Assembly: GCA_041752315.1 (NCBI GenBank)
Contig: JBGSHJ010000067.1
Coordinates: forward strand, 1-64,000
Source of the DNA: SYFY01 sp041752315
Lineage (GTDB): Bacteria; Pseudomonadota; Gammaproteobacteria; Pseudomonadales; Azotimanducaceae
Direction of reading: 5' to 3'
DNA length: 64,000 nt
In this document: piece by piece, positions 1 through 7,774 of the stretch
How the letters are laid out: the number at the start of each line of letters is the position of its first letter
Position numbering within the stretch: position 1 is the stretch's first letter
Notes under the pieces: generated by a model
Seen by the model: only the letters and a program-made list of their open reading frames with translations
What the model was told of the DNA's origin: nothing
Databases searched by the model: none
Program-made: the position numbers and the translations under genes

Positions 1-1
1 T

Positions 2-139
2 GGTGATGCTGCTGCCGCTGCCGGCGAAGCTGCTGCCGATGCGGGTGATGCCGCTGTCGATGCCGCAAGTGATGCTGTGGATGCCGCCGCGAGTGCCGTT
101 GATTCTGCTGAAGAGGCTGTGGACGCTGCCACCAACTGA
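2..139 (+). CDS. C-terminal tail of an Ala/Asp-rich protein (partial)
   Basis: An open frame enters from the left edge and stops at a TGA at 137-139. The 45 visible residues are almost entirely Ala, Asp, Val, Gly, Ser and Glu in a DAA/DAV/SAV rhythm, which suggests a long amphipathic helix. The start codon and the body of the protein lie outside the window, so no family can be assigned. GC3 usage resembles a real coding frame. The other frames through the same DNA give Met/Leu/Pro-rich peptides that look like shadows. Confidence 0.55.
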   Translation, partial: GDAAAAAGEAAADAGDAAVDAASDAVDAAASAVDSAEEAVDAATN

Positions 140-793
140 GGTTGGTCGGTATCGGTTCGGTCCCTGGCGGGCTGAAATCGAGCACGTGCTTTGGGAATTG
201 CCGGCGCAGGTCGGTAGTTCCCGTGGCCATTTGAAGGTTGAAGATCCTCGGTGCGGATCGCTCGAGTCAGTCACCGTTCTCTGCTGAATTCGATGTGCTG
301 GATGTTGGTTCCGACGGGTCCATGCAGGCATTCTGTCCACAGCTGAAAGCGCCTTGGGCCGGACGGTGGATGATGCGAATGGATGGTGGTCAGTGCATCG
401 CCGACGGTTGATCTACGTTCGTCCCCGTGTCCACGTTTGCCTGGGCGAGGCTGTTCGAATCCCTTATTCGGGTTTTACAGAGCCGTCCGCGCTGGTCGTC
501 TGAACTCTCGAACTTTCGAACTTTCGAATCGCAGTCCAATTTTTGCCGGGCGCCCTGCTTCAAGCGCGTTGCAGCGAAGGACAAACTCCGTGAAATTGCC
601 GTTGAAACTGTTCATGGCCGGTTCAGGGAGCAGCGACATCATGTGATCCTGTCACGTCAGATCGGGCCCGGTCGGGTGGACGATCTTTCAGCCTCCGGAA
701 GCCTGACGGGTTGGCGTCCCTGCAGGGCTGGGGTTACCATGCCGGCTGCCCGCGCAGGTGGGCACCATTCAAAGCACTCTATGAGGGGGAACT
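140..793. other. Intergenic stretch without a convincing gene
   Basis: No frame here has the codon bias of its neighbours or a recognisable domain. The only visible structure is a short tandem octamer repeat at 502-525. The last 50 bases carry the ribosome-binding site of the thiolase and probably its promoter, but no clear -35/-10 pair stands out. Confidence 0.5.
502..525. repeat. 3 x 8-bp tandem repeat
   Basis: Three consecutive copies of an octamer of the form GAACTYTC are followed by a degenerate GAATCGC. It is too short for a CRISPR or VNTR call and could simply be slippage in noncoding DNA. Confidence 0.4.
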
Positions 794-1978
794 ATGCGCG
801 ATGTGGTAATCGTCGACAACATTCGAACTGGCCTGGCCAAGTCCTTTCGGGGCTCGTTTAATCTGACCCGGTCGGATGACATGCTCGCGCATTGCATTGA
901 CGCGCTACTCGACCGAAATCCGCAGTTGTCAGCTGACGAAGTGGAAGATGTGGTGGTAGGTGCGGCAAGTCACTCGGGTGAGCAGGACGGCAACCTCGCC
1001 CGTCTGGCGGTTGTGCTGTCCCGTCTGCCTATCACGACCGCTGGGGTCACCATCAATCGTTTCTGTTCTTCGGGTCTGCAATCGATCGCGATCGCGGCGA
1101 ATCAGATTGCCTCGGGACAGACCGAAGTTGCCATGGCGGGTGGTGTTGACTCCATCTCCATGCGCACGCGACAGACCGCAGGCAAGGCAGAACTGAACAA
1201 ACGTCTGGTGGAAGAAAAGCCTGCCATTTTCATGGCCATGGGCAACACCGCGGAAGTTGTTGCCCGTCGTTACCAGGTCACGCGCGAGATGCAGGACATC
1301 TACGCACTGGAAAGTCAGCGTCGTTATGCTGTAGCCCAGAAGAATGGCTGGATCGGCGAAGAAATTGTGCCGATGACCACCACCATGCTGAAAGTCGACA
1401 AGGAGACGGGTGCCGAGTCACGTGTCAGCGTGACCGTCGACAAGGACGAGTGCAATCGTGCAGACACAACGCTTGCCGGTCTGGCAAAGTTGCCACCAGC
1501 ATTTGAAGAAGACGGCAGCGTCACTGCAGGCAATGCATCCCAATTGTCCGATGGCGCATCCATGACGTTGTTGATGTCTGCCGAGCGTGCTGCCCAGCTT
1601 GGTCTCAAGCCGATGGGAATTTTCCGCGGATTCACCGTTGCCGGTTGTGAGCCGGACGAAATGGGCATCGGTCCCGTGTTTGCGATCCCCCGGTTGCTCG
1701 AAAATGCAGGTTTGAAACTCAACGACATCGACCTTTGGGAATTGAACGAGGCGTTTGCTTCGCAGTGTGTCTACAGCCGCGACAAACTGGGCATTGATCC
1801 TGCGAAATACAACGTCAACGGCGGCAGCATCGCCATTGGCCATCCATTCGGCATGACCGGATCGCGCTGCACCGGCGCTGTCCTGCGCGAACTGCGTCGC
1901 AGGAACAAGCGTTATGGCGTGGTGACCATGTGCATTGGTGGTGGTCAGGGTGCAGCTGGTCTGTTCGAGGCGGTCTGA
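794..1978 (+). CDS. Acetyl-CoA acyltransferase (thiolase)
   Basis: This 394-aa protein is a full-length degradative thiolase, which cleaves 3-ketoacyl-CoA with CoA to acetyl-CoA and a shortened acyl-CoA in the cytoplasm. The nucleophilic cysteine is Cys91 in NRFCSSG. The GHP histidine is His350, and the second catalytic cysteine is Cys380 in CIGGGQG. Length is normal for FadA/AtoB-like enzymes. The ATG at 794 follows a strong GAGGGGGA ribosome-binding site. No hydratase/dehydrogenase partner is adjacent, so it may serve a dispersed beta-oxidation route. Whether it prefers acetoacetyl-CoA or longer chains cannot be told. Confidence 0.93.
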   Translation: MRDVVIVDNIRTGLAKSFRGSFNLTRSDDMLAHCIDALLDRNPQLSADEVEDVVVGAASHSGEQDGNLARLAVVLSRLPITTAGVTINRFCSSGLQSIAIAANQIASGQTEVAMAGGVDSISMRTRQTAGKAELNKRLVEEKPAIFMAMGNTAEVVARRYQVTREMQDIYALESQRRYAVAQKNGWIGEEIVPMTTTMLKVDKETGAESRVSVTVDKDECNRADTTLAGLAKLPPAFEEDGSVTAGNASQLSDGASMTLLMSAERAAQLGLKPMGIFRGFTVAGCEPDEMGIGPVFAIPRLLENAGLKLNDIDLWELNEAFASQCVYSRDKLGIDPAKYNVNGGSIAIGHPFGMTGSRCTGAVLRELRRRNKRYGVVTMCIGGGQGAAGLFEAV

Positions 1979-2092
1979 ACCCTCGGCAACCGAGGCGGCG
2001 TAACAGAATGATACGACGTCGAAATTGGCGAGAAACAGGGGTCTGGCATCGTGAGGGGTTAATGCTTCGAAGGATTGACGAAGTCGTTCACC

Positions 2093-2689
2093 ATGTTTGA
2101 CGCGCGCCCGATCCTCTGCTCGCTTGCACAGTCGGGAAGGTACATCGCTGCCTTCTCGCTGTGTCTGTTTGCAATGGAAGCGTCGGCGGTCAAGGAGAGT
2201 GAGCCGCAGTACCCCGGGTCGAATGCGCAACTTCCCCCATCCACCCAGGTTTCGTACGCCCAGGCAACCGATCAGGAACTGAAGACACTGGGAGCGCAGT
2301 GGGCGCTTCTGTCGGCTCCCGAGCGTCGCGCGCTGCTTGCTGAGGTTCGGTTACGCTGGGCACGGGATCGCAATGGTTCAACGCGAGTCCGCATCCAGGC
2401 CACGCGACAGTTTGGGGTGGTGAGACAACCCGATGGGACCACCATCCGGGTCGAACGCCGCATCATCCGAATGTTTCCAGCCGACAAGGGATACGGGACA
2501 GGCTTCGAACAACGGGTTGGCAACGAACCGGGGGATGTCGAGCCACCGTCAGCAGGCGGGTTTGTTCCTGCCGGGCCAGGCCCACTCAATTCCCCTGGTA
2601 TCCGGGTCCGTGCCAGTTCCGGTCAAATCGCCCCTGAAGCCCCATTTCCCGAGCCTGACGCTGCACCCGCAAACGGTTCCAATCGCTGA
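2093..2689 (+). CDS. Putative secreted protein, DUF3106-like
   Basis: About 198 aa from the ATG at 2093; a TTG at 2075 is an alternative. The N-terminus has a hydrophobic stretch ending in an Ala-Ser-Ala-like site (around residue 32), compatible with export. A short helical motif (W-x-x-L-x-x-x-E-R-x-x-L ... R-W, residues ~65-90) resembles DUF3106 proteins. The C-terminal half is Pro/Gly-rich and probably disordered. It ends 15 bp before the OmpR-like regulator, so the genes may be cotranscribed. Function is unknown. Confidence 0.6.
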   Translation: MFDARPILCSLAQSGRYIAAFSLCLFAMEASAVKESEPQYPGSNAQLPPSTQVSYAQATDQELKTLGAQWALLSAPERRALLAEVRLRWARDRNGSTRVRIQATRQFGVVRQPDGTTIRVERRIIRMFPADKGYGTGFEQRVGNEPGDVEPPSAGGFVPAGPGPLNSPGIRVRASSGQIAPEAPFPEPDAAPANGSNR

Positions 2690-2704
2690 CTCCCGGACCA
2701 ATTC

Positions 2705-3433
2705 ATGGATGTTGATGCTGCCCGCCTGCTGATCGTTGATGACGATCCGGAGATTCGCGAACTCATACAAGCCTATCTGGTTCAGCAGGGATTTGATGTC
2801 AGCTGTGCCGAGTCAGGCAAACAGATGTTCGAGTTCCTCGAGCAGGGACACTACGATCTGATCGTGCTGGACCTGATGCTTCCCGGTGAGCATGGACTGT
2901 CGCTCGCGGGGCGTGTCAAACGTGAAATGAACACACCCATCATCATCGTTTCAGCCCAGGGCGAAGATGTGGATCGCATCGTTGGTCTGGAAATCGGGGC
3001 CGACGATTACCTGGCAAAACCGTTCAATCCGAGAGAGTTGCTGGCCCGGATTCGGGCTGTCCTCCGACGTGCGGCGTCGGCAGGCGTCGCTGCTCCACCC
3101 CCCTCCACGGCAACGCATCGATTCCGGTTTGGCAGCTATGTACTCGACATGATGACCCACCGGTTGAGTCGCGAAGGCGAGGAAGTGCCACTGACCACCG
3201 GCGAGTTTGATCTGCTGGCGGTGTTTGTGCGCCATCCCAATCGGTTGCTGGACCGGGATCGGATTCTTGACCTGCTCACGGGTGCCGAACGTTTGCCGTT
3301 TGATCGGTCCATCGACGTACGGGTGACCCGCCTGCGGAGCAAGATCGAAACCGAGCCCACGAGTCCACAGTTCATTCGAACAATCTGGGGCAAGGGTTAC
3401 ATGTTCTGTCCGGACGGAAGCGACGTTGGCTGA
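2705..3433 (+). CDS. OmpR/PhoB-family response regulator
   Basis: A 242-aa two-domain regulator. The receiver domain (residues ~7-120) has the acidic pocket Asp12-14, the phospho-acceptor Asp56 in LDLMLPG and Lys105 in AKPF. The C-terminal winged helix (about 138-236) has the usual TTGEFDLL and VTRLRSKIE segments. Its last 8 bp overlap the sensor kinase at 3426, a sign of translational coupling. The close OmpR/EnvZ resemblance suggests control of envelope or osmolarity genes. The DUF481 barrel and OmpA lie several kilobases away, so a regulatory link to them is only possible. Confidence 0.92.
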   Translation: MDVDAARLLIVDDDPEIRELIQAYLVQQGFDVSCAESGKQMFEFLEQGHYDLIVLDLMLPGEHGLSLAGRVKREMNTPIIIVSAQGEDVDRIVGLEIGADDYLAKPFNPRELLARIRAVLRRAASAGVAAPPPSTATHRFRFGSYVLDMMTHRLSREGEEVPLTTGEFDLLAVFVRHPNRLLDRDRILDLLTGAERLPFDRSIDVRVTRLRSKIETEPTSPQFIRTIWGKGYMFCPDGSDVG

Positions 3434-4724
3434 GCGGGCTGCGTCCGGCTCCCTCCTCGCACGGACCAACTTTACACTGGCTGTCAGTTCGCTGTTGATT
3501 GCGGTCATTGCGACCGGCGCGCTGAACGTCTTTGTCATCGAGCCCATTTCGCAACGATCGGCCGATGACGCAGCAGGATTGCTGGTGCTGTCCGCACAGA
3601 CGTGGGTTGAACTGCCACCCGAAGCAAGACCCTACTTCGAACTCGAACTGGCGGAGAGTCACGATCTGATCATCACCGGCGACGTTCGGGACTATTCCGA
3701 CGAGTTGCCTGCTGCGGGCTATTTCGGGTTGCTGGAAAGCAAACTCGAAAATCGCCTTGAAGAATCCGTCGACATGCAGGCGGGCGAAGGGATGATCTGG
3801 GTCAAGGTGCCAATGGGCGGGCAGAAACTGCAGATCGGTTTTGTCCCGACGCTTGAGAACATCCAACCTCTTTATGTGGGCATCATCATCATCGTGCTGG
3901 GTGCCGGCATCGTGTTCATCACTTCGCTCATCATCGTGCGCAGGATCGCCGGGCCCCTGACGTATGTTGCAGAGCGGGTGGAAGCGTTCAGGGGCAACTC
4001 GGATTTTGAGCCACTGCCGGAAACAGGGCCAAGGGAACTGGCGTCGCTGGTGCACAACTTCAATACCATGGCCCAGGAGATCGGCGATCTGCTCTCGAAC
4101 CGAACCACCCTTGTGGCCGGCATCTCCCACGACCTTCGCACGCCACTGACCCGCATGCGCCTCGCAGTGGAGTTGCTGCCTGACAACGTTGATCCAAATC
4201 TGGTGGCCCGCTTCCTGCGCAATCTCGAGATCATGGACCGGCTGATCGGGGATGCACTGAGTTTTGCACGTGGGGTGCAGGAGATTCCCCAGCAGGTTGA
4301 TCTGGAACAACTCCTTTCCGAAGTTGTTGGTACGTTTGTTACACCGGTTGAGTATGTGAGTGTCCAGCCCGAACCTCGCCAGTTGCTGGTTGGGGTCAGT
4401 GCTCTGCGGCGAGTACTGCAGAATCTCCTGGTCAACGGAATTCAGCATGGCGGAAGCGTCAGGCTGGAGCGGTCAGGCACCCGATTGTCCATCATCGACA
4501 AAGGACCGGGAATTCCCGTGGACTTCCGGGAGCAGGTATTCCAGCCTTTTTTTCGACTGGATGAGGCTCGAAGTACTACAACCGGTGGCAGCGGGCTGGG
4601 CCTGGCCATCGTCAGGCAATTGTGTCAGTTGCAGGGCTGGAAGGTCTGGATCGAGTCCGCACCGGGTGGTGGTACTGAGGTCGTGGTCGAGCTGCGGCCA
4701 CCGGAGCCGGCAGGATCAGCCTAG
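3426..4724 (+). CDS. EnvZ-like sensor histidine kinase
   Basis: 432 aa starting at a TTG that overlaps the end of the response regulator gene. Two membrane helices (about 16-37 and 150-171) bracket a roughly 110-residue periplasmic domain. A HAMP linker (about 170-222) and HisKA follow, with phospho-acceptor His235 in GISHDLRTPLTR, which is nearly the EnvZ signature. The HATPase domain has an N-box (NLLVNGIQHG) and a GSGLGLAI G-box. Paired with the upstream regulator it forms a complete inner-membrane two-component system. The periplasmic domain gives no hint of the ligand. Confidence 0.92.
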   Translation: MAERAASGSLLARTNFTLAVSSLLIAVIATGALNVFVIEPISQRSADDAAGLLVLSAQTWVELPPEARPYFELELAESHDLIITGDVRDYSDELPAAGYFGLLESKLENRLEESVDMQAGEGMIWVKVPMGGQKLQIGFVPTLENIQPLYVGIIIIVLGAGIVFITSLIIVRRIAGPLTYVAERVEAFRGNSDFEPLPETGPRELASLVHNFNTMAQEIGDLLSNRTTLVAGISHDLRTPLTRMRLAVELLPDNVDPNLVARFLRNLEIMDRLIGDALSFARGVQEIPQQVDLEQLLSEVVGTFVTPVEYVSVQPEPRQLLVGVSALRRVLQNLLVNGIQHGGSVRLERSGTRLSIIDKGPGIPVDFREQVFQPFFRLDEARSTTTGGSGLGLAIVRQLCQLQGWKVWIESAPGGGTEVVVELRPPEPAGSA

Positions 4725-4883
4725 ACCGGGCTGTGAACTTGTGCGATGACACGTTCCGCGTGCCTGCGATACAAAGTGTCACAATAAAACTGGCGCAGGA
4801 AATTGCTCTGTAACAGCTCCCGCGTAGTGTGAATGGTGAGGCGGGTAACCGTCTCGAAGAGAAGGCAATCTCTATCCCCTTGA

Positions 4884-4899
4884 GACCTACTTGTAGGTC
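4884..4899. repeat. 16-bp perfect palindrome
   Basis: GACCTAC / GTAGGTC around a TT centre. It may be an operator half-site pair or an RNA hairpin upstream of the terminator. Confidence 0.4.
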
Positions 4900-4906
4900 G
4901 ACCCCT

Positions 4907-4944
4907 AAACCGCCGACCCCCTCTCCAGGTCGGCGGTTTTCTTT
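4907..4944 (+). terminator. Rho-independent terminator
   Basis: A 12-bp perfect stem (AAACCGCCGACC with its complement at 4928-4939) encloses a 9-nt loop and is followed by a T-rich tract on the + strand. Confidence 0.8.
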
Positions 4945-5098
4945 TGGGCTCAGAAAACCGGTCGTCCTTTTTGTGTCGTCGGGCATACCCTTGCATTCGC
5001 CCCGATACCCGCCTGTTCAACAGCGCTCCCCGTAGTTGTGTTCTGCGGTCTCGAACTGTAAAACTTGAGAAGACTTCGGGACTGGAGTGGCAACCGTT

Positions 5099-5422
5099 AT
5101 GGTCGACGATCTTCGATCTGGTGATGAAAATCTAAAAAAAAGGTATTTCCGCTCGGATGACCGCGTTTTCCGCCAGGGTGACGGCTGGTACTACTCCCTG
5201 CGTGAAGGCGATCATGGGCCGTTCCAGACCGAACAAAGTGCCCGTACCGACCTTCGGCGCTTCATCAACGAACAGAATGACCTCAACGCCTTGAAGTCCG
5301 GCAAAGAAGCCTCGCGGGCAGGGCCCGGGACGCCACTGTCGGTGGATTTCGGGAATGACCGGAAAAGGCCCGTCAAATCGGCTGAACGTGATGTGTGGAA
5401 AGGGCTTCCGGACGTCGACTGA
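5099..5422 (+). CDS. DUF6316-like small protein
   Basis: About 107 aa from the ATG at 5099, preceded by GGAG; a GTG at 5087 is in frame. The N-terminal half has the pattern FRSDDR-x-FR-x-G-x-W-Y-x-S-x-R-E-G-x-x-GPF seen in the small DUF6316 proteins of gammaproteobacteria, which have no assigned function. The C-terminal part is charged and probably flexible. It has no signal peptide or membrane segment, so it is likely cytoplasmic. It lies alone between the terminator and the next regulatory operon. Confidence 0.65.
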   Translation: MVDDLRSGDENLKKRYFRSDDRVFRQGDGWYYSLREGDHGPFQTEQSARTDLRRFINEQNDLNALKSGKEASRAGPGTPLSVDFGNDRKRPVKSAERDVWKGLPDVD

Positions 5423-5552
5423 GGGACTGTCCAGTGATGGGAGTCAGCGACGGGAACCGGAGGCTGCTGCTGGGAGCGGGTTGGTAAAATGCGTGTAAAC
5501 CCGTGGTCCCGCAGAGACCGGACATGCTGCCTGAGCCTAGAATCGCCGCGTT

Positions 5553-6224
5553 ATGAAGATCTGGCTTTTGGAAGACGATCAGGCTCAGGCGGCGCTCGTG
5601 CAATCCTGGTTGCAGGAACGGGATCATGGGGTTGTGCATTTCAACAATGCAAAGGCGCTGCATGAGCAGTTGCGAAAGGAGCAACCGGATCTTTTTGTCC
5701 TTGATTGGGAGTTGCCTGACAGTTCCGGTCTCGAAGTACTGCGCCGAATACGTGACAAGCTGACTCGGCACATTCCGATTCTCTTCGTAACGCAGCGAGA
5801 CAACGAAGCCGATATCGTGGAAGCCCTGTCCTGTGGTGCCGATGACTACATGATCAAGCAGATCGGCCGGGAAGAATTTCTTGCTCGTGTTCATGCACTT
5901 GGTCGCAGGCTCGGTAACGAAGTGCTTGAATTTGCCATCGGTCCGTACCGGTTTTTCCCGTCGACCCATGCGGTGATGTATCGGGGTGTACAAATCGAAC
6001 TGACTACCAAGGACTTCGAGCTGGCCCATTATCTGTTTCGGAATATCGGTAGACTGCTGTCCAGAGAGGAGCTGCTGCGCGAGGTTTGGGCGGTGACAGG
6101 AATCCACACACGAACGGTCGACATGCACATGTCGCGCATCCGGAAATCGCTCGATATCAAGCCCGAAGCGGGATTTCGCATCCGTACCATCTATCGTCAC
6201 GGGTATCGTCTGGAACAGCTGTGA
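5553..6224 (+). CDS. OmpR-family response regulator of the LysM-FecR/CHASE2 module
   Basis: 223 aa. The receiver has phospho-acceptor Asp51 in LDWELPD and Lys102. The residue after that lysine is Gln instead of the near-universal Pro (IKQI), a small deviation. A winged-helix domain follows from about residue 125, with TTKDFELA and HMSRIRKSL. The stop codon overlaps the GTG start of the LysM-FecR gene (GTGA), and the CHASE2 kinase gene overlaps that in turn. The three genes look like one tightly coupled signalling operon. Confidence 0.9.
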   Translation: MKIWLLEDDQAQAALVQSWLQERDHGVVHFNNAKALHEQLRKEQPDLFVLDWELPDSSGLEVLRRIRDKLTRHIPILFVTQRDNEADIVEALSCGADDYMIKQIGREEFLARVHALGRRLGNEVLEFAIGPYRFFPSTHAVMYRGVQIELTTKDFELAHYLFRNIGRLLSREELLREVWAVTGIHTRTVDMHMSRIRKSLDIKPEAGFRIRTIYRHGYRLEQL

Positions 6225-7774
6225 ACGGAATGGCGTTGCGCGGGCTGGTTGCCCTGGTGCTGATGGCAGGCAGCTGTGCGGCACGTGCTGTCGACTGGGA
6301 GTACGCCGTCCGCCCTGGCGACAGTCTCTGGCAACTGGCCCATCGATACTGCGGCAACGTGCCAGGGGTCGAGCGACTTGCGAAGCACAATGGCCTGAAC
6401 TCGCCGGATGCCTTGCGCCCAGGGATGGTGCTGCGAATTCCGGTGGAGTGCCTGATCCGGCGACCGGCCAACGCCAGACTGGTGGTGGGTGAATCTTCGG
6501 TTTTCATTGAACGAGCCGGTGCCCAGCTCACCCTGCGTGCAGGGGGTGAGATCCAGATGGGCGATACGCTGACAACGGGCGATCAGTTTGCCGTCGTCGA
6601 ATTTGCGGACCAATCCAGACTCACAATCCGTCCCCACAGCGTGATCAGCTTCCTGATGCTCACGGCGCACGGCGACAGCGGCATGGTCGATACCCTGTTG
6701 CGCTTGCGCAAGGGCAGAGTCCAGCATGACGTGAAAGGCGGGTCCGGCCAGGGCCATCATCACCGCATCGCGACACCTGTCGGCGCCGCGGCCGTGCGCG
6801 GCACAAAATTTCGAGTCGAGGTACCTGATGGTGAAGGGGCGACTGTCGCCACCACCGAAGGAGAAGTGGGTTTTGCCCAGGAATCATTCGGGTCAACTTC
6901 CGTGCCTGCAGGCCAGGGATTGGTGGCCAGTACCACCGGTAGTTATACCGAACCACTCTTGCCCGCACCGGATATCGACAGTGTGGCAAGCGCCGGAGTC
7001 GGGTCCAGGCTTTCCTGGAGCGAAGTGGTCAATGCCACTGGCTATCGCACGACGCTTTTCAGGGACGGCAAACCCGTCGACGAATCGGTGTTGTCGGAGA
7101 ATCACTGGGACGTCGATGTCCCGTTGGGGGTGTATCTGCTCACGGTTCGGGCAATCGCGACAAACGGGCTGGAAGGGCTCGATGCCCAGGTAACACTGGA
7201 AGTGGTGCCCGCAGCGCCATCCGGTGCACAGGCGAACCCGGATCACGCGGGTGTCCCCGTCCAGTTCAGCTGGACACCTTCAGCTGAAGACCCGGGTCCG
7301 TTTGTCGTGAGAGTGAAGGGATCGACGGATGACCCGCAGGAATTCGAGACCACATCTTCCACCCTGGAAGTATCGCTCGAACCTGGAAACCATGAGTGGC
7401 AGGTAGTCAGTCGGTCCGGGAGTGCAGGCGAATGGCAGCCACTATCGTTGAAGCCCGAACCTCCCTCGGGGGTGACGGTAGCCAGGCAGGCACGAGAGCT
7501 CCCGCTTCTGATCTCGTCAAGTCATGCCAGCGAATCGATTGGTGGCTATCGTGTCGAGGTCCTTCGACATGGCAAGGTCGTTACCGAGCGTGAGTTCGGC
7601 CGAACGTCCAACCTGATCATCGAAGAAGTGCCCAATTGCCAGCCTTGCCAGGTACGGGTCGCAGTGACGGCGGCTGGTTTGCTTTCCGATTACACTCAGC
7701 TTGAATTTCGTGATTCACCCGGACATCCGTGGCCGATCTACCTCGTGCTGGCTCTGCTGGCCGTCTCCCTCTGA
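6221..7774 (+). CDS. LysM and FecR domain envelope protein
   Basis: About 517 aa from the GTG at 6221, which overlaps the preceding stop; an ATG at 6230 is equally plausible. A signal peptide (hydrophobic core about residues 5-20, ARA-V site) precedes a LysM domain (about 28-76, YAVRPGDSLWQLA) that would bind peptidoglycan. A FecR domain (about 95-220) contains GAAAVRGTKF. Two or more beta-rich repeats, probably fibronectin-like, fill 240-490. The last 15 residues are hydrophobic. It probably sits in the periplasm as the accessory sensor of the CHASE2 kinase encoded next. Confidence 0.85.
   Translation: MNGMALRGLVALVLMAGSCAARAVDWEYAVRPGDSLWQLAHRYCGNVPGVERLAKHNGLNSPDALRPGMVLRIPVECLIRRPANARLVVGESSVFIERAGAQLTLRAGGEIQMGDTLTTGDQFAVVEFADQSRLTIRPHSVISFLMLTAHGDSGMVDTLLRLRKGRVQHDVKGGSGQGHHHRIATPVGAAAVRGTKFRVEVPDGEGATVATTEGEVGFAQESFGSTSVPAGQGLVASTTGSYTEPLLPAPDIDSVASAGVGSRLSWSEVVNATGYRTTLFRDGKPVDESVLSENHWDVDVPLGVYLLTVRAIATNGLEGLDAQVTLEVVPAAPSGAQANPDHAGVPVQFSWTPSAEDPGPFVVRVKGSTDDPQEFETTSSTLEVSLEPGNHEWQVVSRSGSAGEWQPLSLKPEPPSGVTVARQARELPLLISSSHASESIGGYRVEVLRHGKVVTEREFGRTSNLIIEEVPNCQPCQVRVAVTAAGLLSDYTQLEFRDSPGHPWPIYLVLALLAVSL

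Larger units (their letters stand above)
4725..5098 (+). other. Intergenic region with palindrome and terminator, possible small RNA
   Basis: No protein frame is convincing here. The stretch contains a perfect 16-bp palindrome at 4884-4899 and, 7 bp further on, a strong intrinsic terminator at 4907-4944. The terminator sits about 180 bp after the kinase stop, which is far for a simple operon terminator. It could therefore end a separate transcript started within this gap. No recognised RNA family was seen. Confidence 0.35.

Noticed and set aside
440..475. GTTCGAATCCC-like sequence reminiscent of a tRNA T-arm
   Set aside because: The flanking bases do not pair into a T-stem, and no acceptor or anticodon arm is found upstream.
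502..525. Possible CRISPR-like repeat array
   Set aside because: Units are only 8 bp, without spacers, and there are no cas genes.
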